The position numbers and the translations under genes were made by a program. Under the pieces are notes generated by a model that did no database searches, was not told where the DNA came from, and saw only the letters and a list, made by a program, of their open reading frames with translations. This document shows, piece by piece, positions 22,690-33,296 of a DNA stretch of 64,000 bases. The DNA is from Brachionus rotundiformis (Eukaryota; Rotifera; Eurotatoria; Ploima; Brachionidae), in NCBI GenBank assembly GCA_016802295.1, contig JAESIW010000129.1:124001-188000 (forward strand). Reading direction: 5' to 3'. The stretch's first letter is position 1. The number at the start of each line of letters is the position of its first letter.

Positions 22690-25600
22690 ATGCAGCCTTC
22701 ATCAGTATTAATTGTGCCGGCTTCATCATCTCAAACCACTGAGCCAAAGTCTACAGTCATTATTTTACCAAATTTCATACCACTTAATAATACTGTTAAA
22801 AGTAGTGCTAGACCGGTAAAAAAAGAACGGCTAATTAAGCCAAATCTGAAGCCCAAGCCGGACACTGGGTCCAAAGTAGATCTGGTTCTGCCCAAGCCAC
22901 AAAAACGACGCAGGTCTCGCTCGGGCCTCCAGTCCAAAAAGCAGAGACCTGAGCCTGTAAGCGTTAAACGAGAGAAAATAGACGTAGGACCGGAAATAGT
23001 AGAACCGGTCTTTAAGACAGATTTTTCACAAAAATTATTCGGTGAGTAGCCCGGATATAATGTTTATTTGTATCTATGTTTAAATTGTTTTTATCAAGTT
23101 TGGAATTTATTTAAGATAAAGCTCAAATTATTATTTTCTCCATAAAAAAATCATATTATCAGCATATAACATAATTTTGTTTAAGACTCAATTGATTATT
23201 TATCGACAAATTGGAACAACATATATTCTATTGGAAACAATACAGATCCAAAAGTACTTGAAAAATTCAGACAATTTCACTGTGCTGATTGTTTAAAATC
23301 ATTCCAAGAACAACAGCACCAACCAGTTAGAATGAACTCTCCTCCGCCTCCGCTACAGCCCATTTTCGAAGACACCATCACTGGTCTGAGCAACTACTTT
23401 GGTCCAGGTTCGGGTCAGACGACCAACCTGCGGATCTTGCCACAAAGCGATGCCTCTAATTTCAAGGCGCCAAATAGCCAGGAGACTTATAATTTAGATT
23501 TACAGGAAAAAAAATTATGTAATTTAATTTGTATTTAATATAAATTATAGCTAGGAAATTATTTTTTAAAGCTCTAAGCAGGAAATTAGCTCAACGAAGG
23601 CCAAAACAGGAATTGGTTGAAAGAGGCATTCTACCATGTAAGATTTTTGCTTTAAATGAAAAAACAGCTGCTTTAAATTTTCAAAAATGTAGCTTCTCGT
23701 CTGCCAATGCAACATTATGATCAATTAAAGCATCTAGAAAAAGCCCAGGTACTTGTCAGACTAAAATGTATCCAAACCTGATTTTAAAACTATTTAAAAT
23801 TAAATTCCCAGTTTTTATTTTATTTATGTTTGAAATAATATTTTCACATATTAACTTAGATTAAAATTATTATTTTTGATTTATAGATCTATTAATACTC
23901 GAACTGATTATTTATTAAGTTTTTGAGCTAAATATTTTATTTATATAACTTGCTTTTACATAATATTTTGAAATTTTTGTTTCTTTTGAGCTTGATATAA
24001 AATCCAGTTCAAATTTCAAATAAAAAAAAAGTAAGATTTTAAGTTTATTGAATTCTCATATGTTTTATATTTTTAATTTAAAAAATGTTTTACAAAAAAT
24101 CTCTTTAGATAAATGGAATAGAGCCTTTTGAAAAATCCCAAATGAAAAATAATGATCTAAATATTCAAGATTAAAATACTGCTATGCATAAATTAATAAG
24201 ATAGCTTTTTAGACTCGGTTTTATTAAAAAGAATCAAACATAAAAATAAATATATTCCATTTAATTAAATTTTAAGTTGATAATTATTTAAGAAACAAAA
24301 TTTTATTAAAAAAGATATTAAATTTTCGAAAGTGTTACATAAATAGGAGTAAATTTAATAAGAAAAGAATTTCTAAATTGGTAGATGATTTGTAGCTTAA
24401 TTTTCTAATGATTGATTATTGAGTTTTCATAAAATTGTTGTTTTAAAACTAGATAGGCTTTTTTATATATGTGAAATAGCGATGAGAATATAATTAATAT
24501 TATTCCAAAGTTTGCTCAACTTCCCCAAGCACTTAAACCAAAAAAAAAATCTTCATAATTTATATTGCCAATTTACTACCAACATTACAACTTCGCTTTA
24601 ATTCTGCAAATGTTTTGTGTTAAGAAAATGCCAAATAAATTAACTACACGATCTTAACTAATTAAAACATCAAAATTTTTCTTATCAATAAGAAATTTTC
24701 CGCAGAAATTAATCGCTAAAAAAATGAGCTTTAATTAAAACAACAATCCATCATTTAGGATTCTTTATAGAAGGTAATTTTAATAATTTATCAGCAACAA
24801 GGCTCATAGATATATTCTAAAATTATTCATAGAGTTCAATAAAAATTCGTAAACACTGCTTTTTTATCTCTTTCTTTCTCTATCTTTCTCTCTCTCTCTC
24901 TCTCTCTCTCAAATAAAATCTCAAAATAATCTATTGACCTATCTTAAACTGAGAAATCCATCTAATTCTTAATGAATTTTGATATCAGAATTCCATTTTT
25001 ATTCGAGTAATGTTCGTGGTTCTAAATCAGGTTGGATATTTTTAAACTTCTAATTTTAAAAATTTAATCCTTGACCAAAAATATTTGTCTAGCTTCAGGA
25101 CATATTGGAAAACAAGCTTGAAAGGCGGCCGAACAGAGAAATACTGGTACAAAAGAACATCTTGCCAGATTCCAAAGCAGCACCTTCGCTGCAGCTGAAA
25201 TGCAATGAGCTTAAAAGAGCTCGCTTAGCAGACGATCTTAATGAAAAATTGGCCAAGCGACCAGGTCCCTTGGAACTGGTCGAGTCTGGCATTCTAATTT
25301 CGCCCGATACCAGCTTAACTGAGGCGATCAAGGGTGGAAAAATCATATATCCAAAAACATCTCTGGTGAGCAGGCACCATCCATACACCAGAGCCGAGTA
25401 CCCAAATGACTCTAATCTAAACTTTAACTTTAACTCGACTGATAACGATGATAGCAATGCCAGTCAAACGAGCACATCTACCACCAAAACCATGGCATCT
25501 ATGTCCTCTTCATCTATCGCTTCATTTAACTTCCTATCTCAAAACGACACAGATAAAAACTTATCTTCGCCTTTTAACCCAGAATTGGTTGATTCGCCCA

Positions 25601-27554
25601 GCAAGATGTCAAACAAATCAGGCAGCTCGCGCAAGCTCAAATCAGCACTGAGCTCCTCTAATCCAACATCGAGCAAATCGAACAAAAAAACCCTCATATT
25701 TCATCAATACTTGGGACCTAACCAAAAAAGTTCCAAGACCACTATAAAATCGCAACAAAAGCCTGCTAGAATAAAATCAAAATCGTCCAGCTCATCTTTA
25801 ATTAGCGAAATTACTTCAAATGAGATTAACTCGGACAATAACAGCAATGACAGCGTTAACTACGAGCCTCAAGAGGAACTAAATGCCTACAAAATACGCC
25901 TGGAACAGCAAAAAATGTATTTATCATTTAATAATAGTCCAAGACAATCTGAAAGTGTGGATACTGAACCAGAGAACACCAAAAGTGAGCCAAGCGCTAA
26001 CTTTGTCATGTCTAATCAACCAATTCAACTAGTACCAATAGGTGACGTTAAGTTAATGGACAATTTTCAAAGTTTGATCACCAATGGCTTAGTGCCTATT
26101 CGAACTATATCTCTGGTAAATAGTGCGGATGGTTCTAATCCAGCATTTGGTGCTGAGCCGAGTGTTAAAATGGAGATTAATAATGAAGCTAAAAAAGAGG
26201 AAAATGGTTTGAACCTTGAGGAAATGAGTGTTAACAAGCTTAGAGAAGAGTGCTCGAGGCGCAAATTGTCCAAATCAGGCGTGAAGCAAAAGCTTATTGA
26301 GCGCCTAAAAGAGTACACCAAGAAAGAGCTAAGTAAACAAGTAATTAAATCGCCGGATTCAGGCGTAAATTTGGACAATTCGCCAAGTCTGGCTTCGTGC
26401 GATTCGAGCCCGATATGCAGACGGCAAATTTCCAAATCGGGAAATTTGGACAATTTTTTTGATGTTTTAAATGTTGAGACCATGGGCAGCGAAAACAAGG
26501 CTGTCAATGAAAAAGATCTATCTCAAACTGCGCTCACTCTGGAACAGTCGCTCAAAAACTCCACCGAACTACTAAAACAGCTTTCGTCCGCCGGACAGCT
26601 CGACCATTTGCACATGTTGGAAAAACAGATGCAACAGTCTATGCAGCTGATCGAAAAGCTGAAACTGGCCAGCAAACAATCTGGTCCACAATTGAACAGT
26701 GAACAAATCACAGAGACTAATAATCAAATAAATAAATTAAGAGTAGTTAATAGCATGCCTTCTAACCTAAGAGATCTTGGACATGGATCTTTCCTGGATA
26801 CATTTGGTTTCCAAGACAAAAATTTATGTACAAAGTACGCACAAATTCCATTATTTTATTTATTTTTTGTATTTTATTTATTATTAAACTAGTCAAAAAC
26901 TCAAAGCTGAAAATATTTGGAAAAAATTTGGATCACTTAATTCAAACCTTAGATCAACTTTTCCCCTTTAAATAGTTTAAAAAAAATTAATTAATTACTA
27001 GATCTAAATATAATTTAAACTAATTTAAAGTTTTGAAAATAATAATTAATTTTTTAAATTTTAGAGCGGTTGACGATTCTCTCGCAAGAGCTAGTGACTT
27101 AAGCATTCCGATATTAGTTAACTCTGATTTGAACAATACAAGTTTAATCAAGTCTGATCAAAATTCATCAAACAATTATTTGCCAAATGAAGAAAATAAA
27201 CCATCTCTATTTTCGCACAATTCTTTACAAGAGCTTTCATCCAATCCACACGGAAATTTATTCTCAACTAGTTTGCCAAACACGCAAACAAACCTAGAAA
27301 TGGATTGGAATGATCAGGAAATTTTTCAGCTGTGCCAAGATTTGAACGATGGCGGAAATTTTATGCAATTTAACCAAACAAACAGTAGTCAAAATGGCAT
27401 GTCACAACCGAACAATCAGCACCAATTCATATCAGACGCCAGAGCCACAGATCCACTTCTGAACGCCAATGATGTCAATTATTTGTCATGGGACATTTTG
27501 GAACCGGATTACAACCAATTAATGAATGGATACTTACAAAGCCCGACTATATGA
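22690..27554 (+). CDS. MRTF: Myocardin-related transcription factor (MRTF)
   Basis: Six exons: 22690-23041, 23246-23518, 23551-23637, 23693-23748, 25099-26834, 27065-27554, sum 2994 nt, 997 residues. MRTFs are G-actin-sensing coactivators of SRF. Three RPEL actin-binding motifs are present: LAQRRPKQELVERGILP (exon 3), LERRPNREILVQKNILP and LAKRPGPLELVESGIL (exon 5). Between the last two is ELKRARLADDLNEK, nearly invariant in the family. The basic B1 block appears as KTLIFHQYLGPNQK. A SAP domain follows (MSVNKLREECSRRKLSKSG), then a leucine-rich coiled coil (LTLEQSLKNSTELLKQL). The acidic/Gln/Asn-rich C-terminus with DWNDQEIFQL suits the activation domain. About 200 residues precede RPEL1; this extension is basic (KPQKRRRSRSGLQSKKQR) with a VKREKI sumoylation-like site. 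AATAAA at 27953. Confidence 0.93.
23749..25098 (+). other. 1.35-kb MRTF intron with CT microsatellite
   Basis: Separates RPEL1 from RPEL2/3. It contains a polypyrimidine tract, then pure (CT)n, at 24866-24910. Nothing else recognised. Such an intron could carry a second promoter producing an RPEL1-less form, but no sequence proves it. Confidence 0.6.
24866..24910. repeat. (CT)n microsatellite
   Basis: CTTTCTTTCTCTATCTTTCT grading into about twelve pure CT units, inside the large MRTF intron and about 190 nt upstream of the exon that encodes RPEL2 and RPEL3. Confidence 0.9.
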
Positions 27555-28306
27555 TATCTTGTTGTGTACATAATTTTGATATTTGAAGCTATTTGTGGAC
27601 ATTTAAAATGTAAATTGAGCACAGATTTTAGTTATTTAGAGTAGCTTTGAATAGCCAACTCCTCTTAGGTGATTCGGTGTGCTAAAATTTTGTTTTGAAT
27701 TATTTATTATACAGATTTTTAAACTCGACTAGGCTAAGAATTTTTCTATTTATTTTACTTTTTTTGTTCAACTAAATTGCTTTAAAATATTAGTTTAAAT
27801 ATGTTTAATTTTTGATTTGGTTTTTTAATTTTAGCCCTTATAAATATGTTCATATGTTTTGAAAAAAAAATGAAATCAACATTATATTCGCACTAATTGT
27901 TAAATTATACGATTTTTATATCGACTTGAGTCAAATATAAAATTTAATTACTAATAAAACCTTTGAAATAATCTATGTTTATTTATCTCCTAGTCATGTT
28001 TGCATCAGACTAAATTAAAAATTTTTGAATGTAATCATTAAAATGAATAGATAATTTTCTTTTTTAAACATAAGTTTTGATACAAGAAACACTTTTATTT
28101 AATTTAGTTTTAAAATTAAACGAAAATTTCAACACCTGTTACAATCCAGACACCATTACCATCTAATATTTTAAACTGTACATAATTTATAAATCGTTAT
28201 CAAAAAAGTGAATGTTTAGTCAAAAAAATTTTTTTGATAACAGAAAATTTGGCTAAAATTAGCTGCCAAAAATATTTGCCTGACCAAAAAATTAAAATTA
28301 ATGATT
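27555..28306. other. Intergenic, MRTF 3' flank
   Basis: MRTF 3' UTR and AT-rich flank up to the LINE insertion. No gene seen. Confidence 0.6.
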
Positions 28307-28990
28307 AGTTCTACTGTGCCTATGTAAGACCCCACCTGGAATACGCCGCTGTTGTGTGGTCCCCGCCTAGCAAGAAAGATGCCAAGATGCTGGAGCAAGT
28401 GCAGAGGAGAGCCACCAAACTAGTGCCACGTATCAAGAACTGGCGCTATGAAGATCGCCTTGCCGTCCTCGGTCTTACTTCCCTCCATGAGCGCCGGGTA
28501 CGTGGAGACCTGATCCAGATGTTTAAGCTCGCCAACCACATCAATGAAGTGGAATGGGTATACCCTCTGGTTCCAGCAAACTCACTCTCCCTCACCGGAC
28601 CGGCCAGAGGCATCAGAGGTCATGCGAGAAGACTATCTGGCCAGGCCTCCACCAAATGTCTACAAAGAGCCAATACATTCACGAACAGAGTGGTTAATGA
28701 ATGGAACGCCCTGCCTGCCTGCGTCGTCAACGCCACCTCGGTAAACCAGTTCAAGAACCGATACGACGCCTTTCGGTCTTGTACCCAAACTACCGCTCCA
28801 TAGGCACAGACAACAATGATGAATCCCAGTTTTTATTTTTTAATATTTCTAACTCCTTTAACCCTAAAATTCTTATTGTATATTTCTATCAGTCTTTTAT
28901 CTCATTATGTGCAACGAGCTACCATAGGCGACCTCTCATGTAGGCCGCCTCCGCAAGCTAGTCTTGCTGTAGCTTTTTTATAATAATAAT
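28307..28990 (+). mobile_element. 5'-truncated, GC-rich LINE 3' end
   Basis: An open frame with no start of its own runs from about 28307 to the stop at 28801-28803. It encodes the same C-terminal LINE region as the copy at 12766 but is clearly divergent (YVRPHLEYAAVVWSPPSKKD, LEQVQRRATKLVPRI, NRVVNEWNALP). Base composition is far more GC-rich than its surroundings and than the other two copies. The 3' UTR carries AGCTAC at 28917-28922 and GTAGCT at 28969-28974, then a short (ATA)n-like tail. The intact frame and distinct composition suggest a recent insertion of a separate family. Confidence 0.85.
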
Positions 28991-31112
28991 TAGTTTAATA
29001 ATTCGATTCATTGTGCTTGTAATCTTATTCTAAATGGTTTAGAACTTTTGATTTTTCTATTCATTAAATATAAAAAGCATAGCATTTGAAAATAAATTTT
29101 ATTAGATAATATTTTTTTTTCTCATTGTTGCTAATGGCTTTATTTATAAAATGGTCATTATTTAGCAATCTTAAATATGATATAAGCAAAAAAACACTTA
29201 ATTTCTATTTAAAGATGAATAAAAATATTTTTCAAGCATTAACTTCTCTAAACTTAATAGAAATGTAAGACTTTTTGCTACTTGAATATTGCCAATTCGG
29301 AATTAAAATATCTTCAAGCCATTTGACATATTTAGTTCTATACATTTCTTATGGTACCATTAATTTCTTTAATTTATATCAAAAATATTATGGAATGGAC
29401 ACAGTTATTGGAAAGGTCCTAAATTAAAAGATTGTTTAATATTGGTATCCAAAAGTATTATTTAAAAAAATACTGTGAAGTAAAGTTTTTTTAGTTTTTA
29501 AAAATATATGTTTTTGAAATAATGGCACAGTTTTTCGTATTTGTAGTTAATTCTGCAAAATTGAGTAGTTCTTTTTCCATCCATTTAATTGAAAGAGGAG
29601 ATTTTTAAAAAACGGTAGGATATCTTCAAATAAAAATTAACCATCTATCTATCTATCAAATAATCAAATGAAAAATTACATTCAACTACTTTAAAAAGAG
29701 TTAAATTAAAATTTTTTATCAAGTTAAATTTATGATTAAATTAAAATCTTAAATTAAATTAAACTAATAAACACTTTTGGAAGATGAGCTTTCCAAAGTT
29801 AATAAGGACTTAAACAAGTCTTAAAAGAAATGGAAAAAGATACCCAAACAACTCATAATTTAATTAAAGCTATGAATTTAAATTGTTATTGACTTGATCT
29901 AAACCTTCCTGTCAGAGAAAAACAAAGAGCTGTTTTTGAATGTTTATCTCTGAATTTACCTCTAAGCGAATCAGTTTTTGGCATAATTATACTTAAAGTT
30001 TTGAAATGGTTTTGATATAAAATACATCTAAATATGGTAAAGTTTACCGTACAAAAATTTAAAGCATCCAAGCTTTATTATTCATTCGCAGCATAGTCGA
30101 TCTATTAGGACTGATCAATCTTGAGAGTAACTAGACCAGAAAAAGAAGGTTGATTGGCTTTATCCAATTACCCAGTCTAGATTTTTTTAATCTCAGATAT
30201 CGCTGCGTCATTGAAAATAAGAAAACCAGTAGACATATTGTTCTGCACGACTAGAGTATCCATATAATGGAATTGTTTACCATTAGGAGTTAAAGAATAA
30301 ATTATTCTAAGAGAAAGTAGTTGCTTATTTATAAGCTGAATTAAAATATGAATTAAATCTCCCATAGCTAAGTACGAATCCACGCTTATAATTAGGAAAA
30401 ACAAATTTGCGTCTTTGCCAATGTCATCAATGTGATCTTCTTAAAAATTGATGGAAAAATAAATTATAACCTATTAAAAAGAGATTATTTTTATGGTATT
30501 TTAAATATTTGTTTTAATTTAGAATGTTTGAAGATGATTTTATTAACCAGTTTTTTAATGTTAAATATTGAGAAAGATGAGATACTTGAATGTTATGAAT
30601 ATTAAACTTAATTTTTAGGGAATAACAATAAACTTTTTTAAACAATGCAAACATTTTCTACAATAAATAAAACAATTTTATCTTTTTAAATTTTACTATT
30701 TTAACTTAAAGTGATTTTTTAATCCTTAATCAAATACTTTTTTGCATAAAAAATTAACTTTTATCAACAAATTAGCAAATTTTAATTAAAAAAAAATTGA
30801 GCAATCTAGAATAAAGTTAAATAGTTAGCTAATATCTAGACAAATATAATTAATTCATAATTTAAAGGAAAATTATCTTTTTAAACTAACCTCTGTTTTT
30901 TGCCAAATTTTACAGTTTGTACGTGATTAAAGCCTGTAAATTGGGATACTTTTACTCAAGAATGATTCATTTTAAAAAATATCAAATTTTTTGTTTGAAA
31001 AATTTAAGATCTATCATTTTAAATTGTAATTTAATAAACTTTATTAAGAACAAAGTTATAAAAAAGGATAAAGTGTTTTTTCTTTAATTTTAGAATCATC
31101 ACTCTTAGGAAA
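28991..31112. other. 2.1-kb intergenic region
   Basis: Mostly AT-rich. A tetranucleotide ATCT repeat sits at 29642-29658. A possible orphan exon lies at 30177-30442 (listed separately). The right end should hold the ADP-ribosyl cyclase promoter; a T-rich AG at 31091-31094 could be a leader-exon acceptor. Confidence 0.5.
30177..30442 (-). other. Orphan exon-like open frame
   Basis: Minus strand: acceptor-like TTTTTAAG at about 30443, then an open frame beginning DHIDDIGKDANLFFLIISVD and continuing with SLTPNGKQFHYMDTLVV to a TAG. The amino-acid mix looks protein-like, not low complexity. No partner exon is found upstream and no family is recognised. It may be a gene relic or a terminal exon of an undetected gene. 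Confidence 0.2.
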
Positions 31113-32073
31113 ATGCTTTTCTTAGTGATTCAAATGCTTTTATTAAGCAAACCAAGCTTTGAAGCTGCAGCATGCAACAATCAGTATAATGGTACGACAC
31201 AAAATTTCCAAGATATTTTCCTTGGTCGATGCTATTATTACATAAATATATTACACAAAGATAATTGTGAAATAAAATCGGCTAATTTGAATTGCACTAA
31301 AATTTGGGATGAATTTTCACGAGTTGTAGTAAACAAAAGCCCGTGTGAGGTCTCAGTGGAAGACTTCGATCGATTTGTGCAATTGACACATCACCCATAT
31401 CCCAATGGTAGCTCAGTTTTCTGGTCTGGAACTTACGAAATGGCCCATCAGAGTAAAAAATCTACATTTTTTTAACAATAATTTTTATTTCTAAGTTTGT
31501 TTAGTCTCCAGATTAAAAGGTGACTGGACTTTGGAAGATACACTAAGTGGATATTTGTTAGATGGACTCAGCTTTTGCTCAGACAGCAAGAGTAGCAACT
31601 TTTTGACAATTTGTCCTTCCGATTGTGTCACTCGAAATAATCCATTTTGGAATGCGGTATCCAAAAATTATGCTTCGAAAGCAAATGGAAAAGTTGTTGC
31701 CATTCTGAATGGAACACGAAGCTCTGGAGCTTTGTCGAATTACAGCACTTTTTTCAACTACGAACTTCCTTCAATGAATTTCAAAAACATAAACAGCTTT
31801 CAGGTTGTACTTTTGCATTCGTCTGGTACGCCCAAATTTGAGACTTGCCAAAACCCTAAAACTTTACATATTCTCAGCGACATTTTACAGTCCAAAAACA
31901 TCGCCTACGAATGTATTGATGACAATTTTTATTTAAATAATTTCAAGTGTTGGCAAAATGAGAATTCACCTGAGTGCCAAAAATTTTTTACAGCGTTTAG
32001 TAAATCATCTAGCTTAATTCCATTTTGGCACTCAATAATAGCGTTGACAGCTTTTAATTTTCTATTTTTTTAG
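31113..32073 (+). CDS. CD38: ADP-ribosyl cyclase (CD38/BST1 family), probably GPI-anchored
   Basis: Two exons, 31113-31452 and 31505-32073, separated by a 52-nt intron, 302 residues. The family converts NAD+ to cyclic ADP-ribose and NADP+ to NAADP, both calcium-mobilising messengers. The conserved core is clear: VFWSGTYEMAHQ with the first catalytic Trp, TLEDTLSGYLLDGLSFC with the TLED Glu, NPFWNAVSKNYA with the second Trp, and STFFNYELPSMNF with the catalytic Glu. Many Cys suit an extracellular, disulfide-bonded protein. Residues 1-20 are a hydrophobic signal peptide, and a C-terminal hydrophobic segment (SSLIPFWHSIIALTAFNFLF) without basic residues resembles a GPI signal as in BST1, rather than the N-terminal anchor of CD38. 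Orthology to one vertebrate paralogue is not implied. Confidence 0.93.
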
Positions 32074-33296
32074 GGTTTATTTTTATTTAACTATTATATT
32101 TAATTCAATTTATTTATAAATAAAAAATAGATAATCTTTCGATTGAATAATTTATCAAATAAATAGGTATTTTGAAAGAGAAATTTATTTTCTTAATTTC
32201 TTCAATAATTGAATCAAATTAAGTGCTTGCTATGAATTTCTTGAAAGCTTTTTCTTCCACTTAAGAGGCCTTATTAAATTTTAAATGTTTATTGTTTTAA
32301 AAACAACTCCAAGTCTGCTAATTTAATTGAGCTTAAATAAAAACTTATTTATTTAAAGAGTGAACATTTAAAGTTAGTTTAAAGTCTCTTTTATTTATTG
32401 ATTTGATTTTTAATCTAGTTCTAGATTGATTATTTGGTAGATTTTCTAATAGTTTATTTAAGAGAATTCATATGATGCAATAGAAAACTTTATTTATTGA
32501 ATAAACACTGTTTTTAATGAGAAAATTTGTTTTAGGTCCTAGTAGTGATATCGTGTACCCGCCTGGATTGATCAGCTGCGTAACTATTAGCTTTGGGATA
32601 TTTTATAACTATATTTCCAAGCAACAATGCAAAATAAATCAAATTTTTATTAAAGAGTTTAAGTTTCCCTATAATGTCATTGAAAATTACATGGAAACCC
32701 AATAAAAACATTATTATCGCTAGAAAGAATTTATCTAAAATTAAATTTTCCGTAAATAAGATGAAAATTAATCAAAATTTAAGCTTTTTTTCCCTTTGTT
32801 ACTGGCAAACAATTTCTTTAATATAATCTTAAATTTGATTTATTGCTTCTTAAATGTAACAAGAGTTAAACTCAGGTTTCCATGTCTAATTATTCGTCAA
32901 TCTACAGCCATAAACAAACTTTTAATCAGCTAAATTAAAGCTTTTTAATTCTTGACAAATTATAAAAACCATAAAAAATTGTTGTCAGTAACATTTTGTT
33001 GAGAAAGAGGGCTTTTCTTGAATTTTAACTCAAATTATTAACTTATTTGTATTTGCACAATTTTATGACAACTTTTAAACAATTTTTCTGAGCTTTGTTG
33101 AAACGTTTTACCATAAAATTTGTTTTAGTTACTGATTAATTTCTTACCTTTATAAAAAAAAAAGTTAATAATAGGAATATTTATAAACTATTCTCAAACT
33201 TCTTATGTAGAAATCATTCATTTTTCTCATACAAACAAATTATAAATTTGTTGATCATTTTGTCTCCAATTAGATAAGCACACTTGTTATTGAATA
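32074..33296. other. 1.2-kb intergenic region
   Basis: AT-rich. A 62-codon open frame at 32517-32705 follows an acceptor-like TTTGTTTTAG, but it matches no family I know and has no partner exon, so I do not call it. The right end is the presumed promoter of the EF-hand gene. Confidence 0.5.

Noticed and set aside
25095..25457. 120-codon open frame antisense to MRTF
   Set aside because: Shadow of the RPEL-coding exon; low-complexity Ser/Leu content and no splice or family support.
32517..32705. 62-codon open frame after an acceptor-like TTTTAG
   Set aside because: No partner exon, no family, too short to support.
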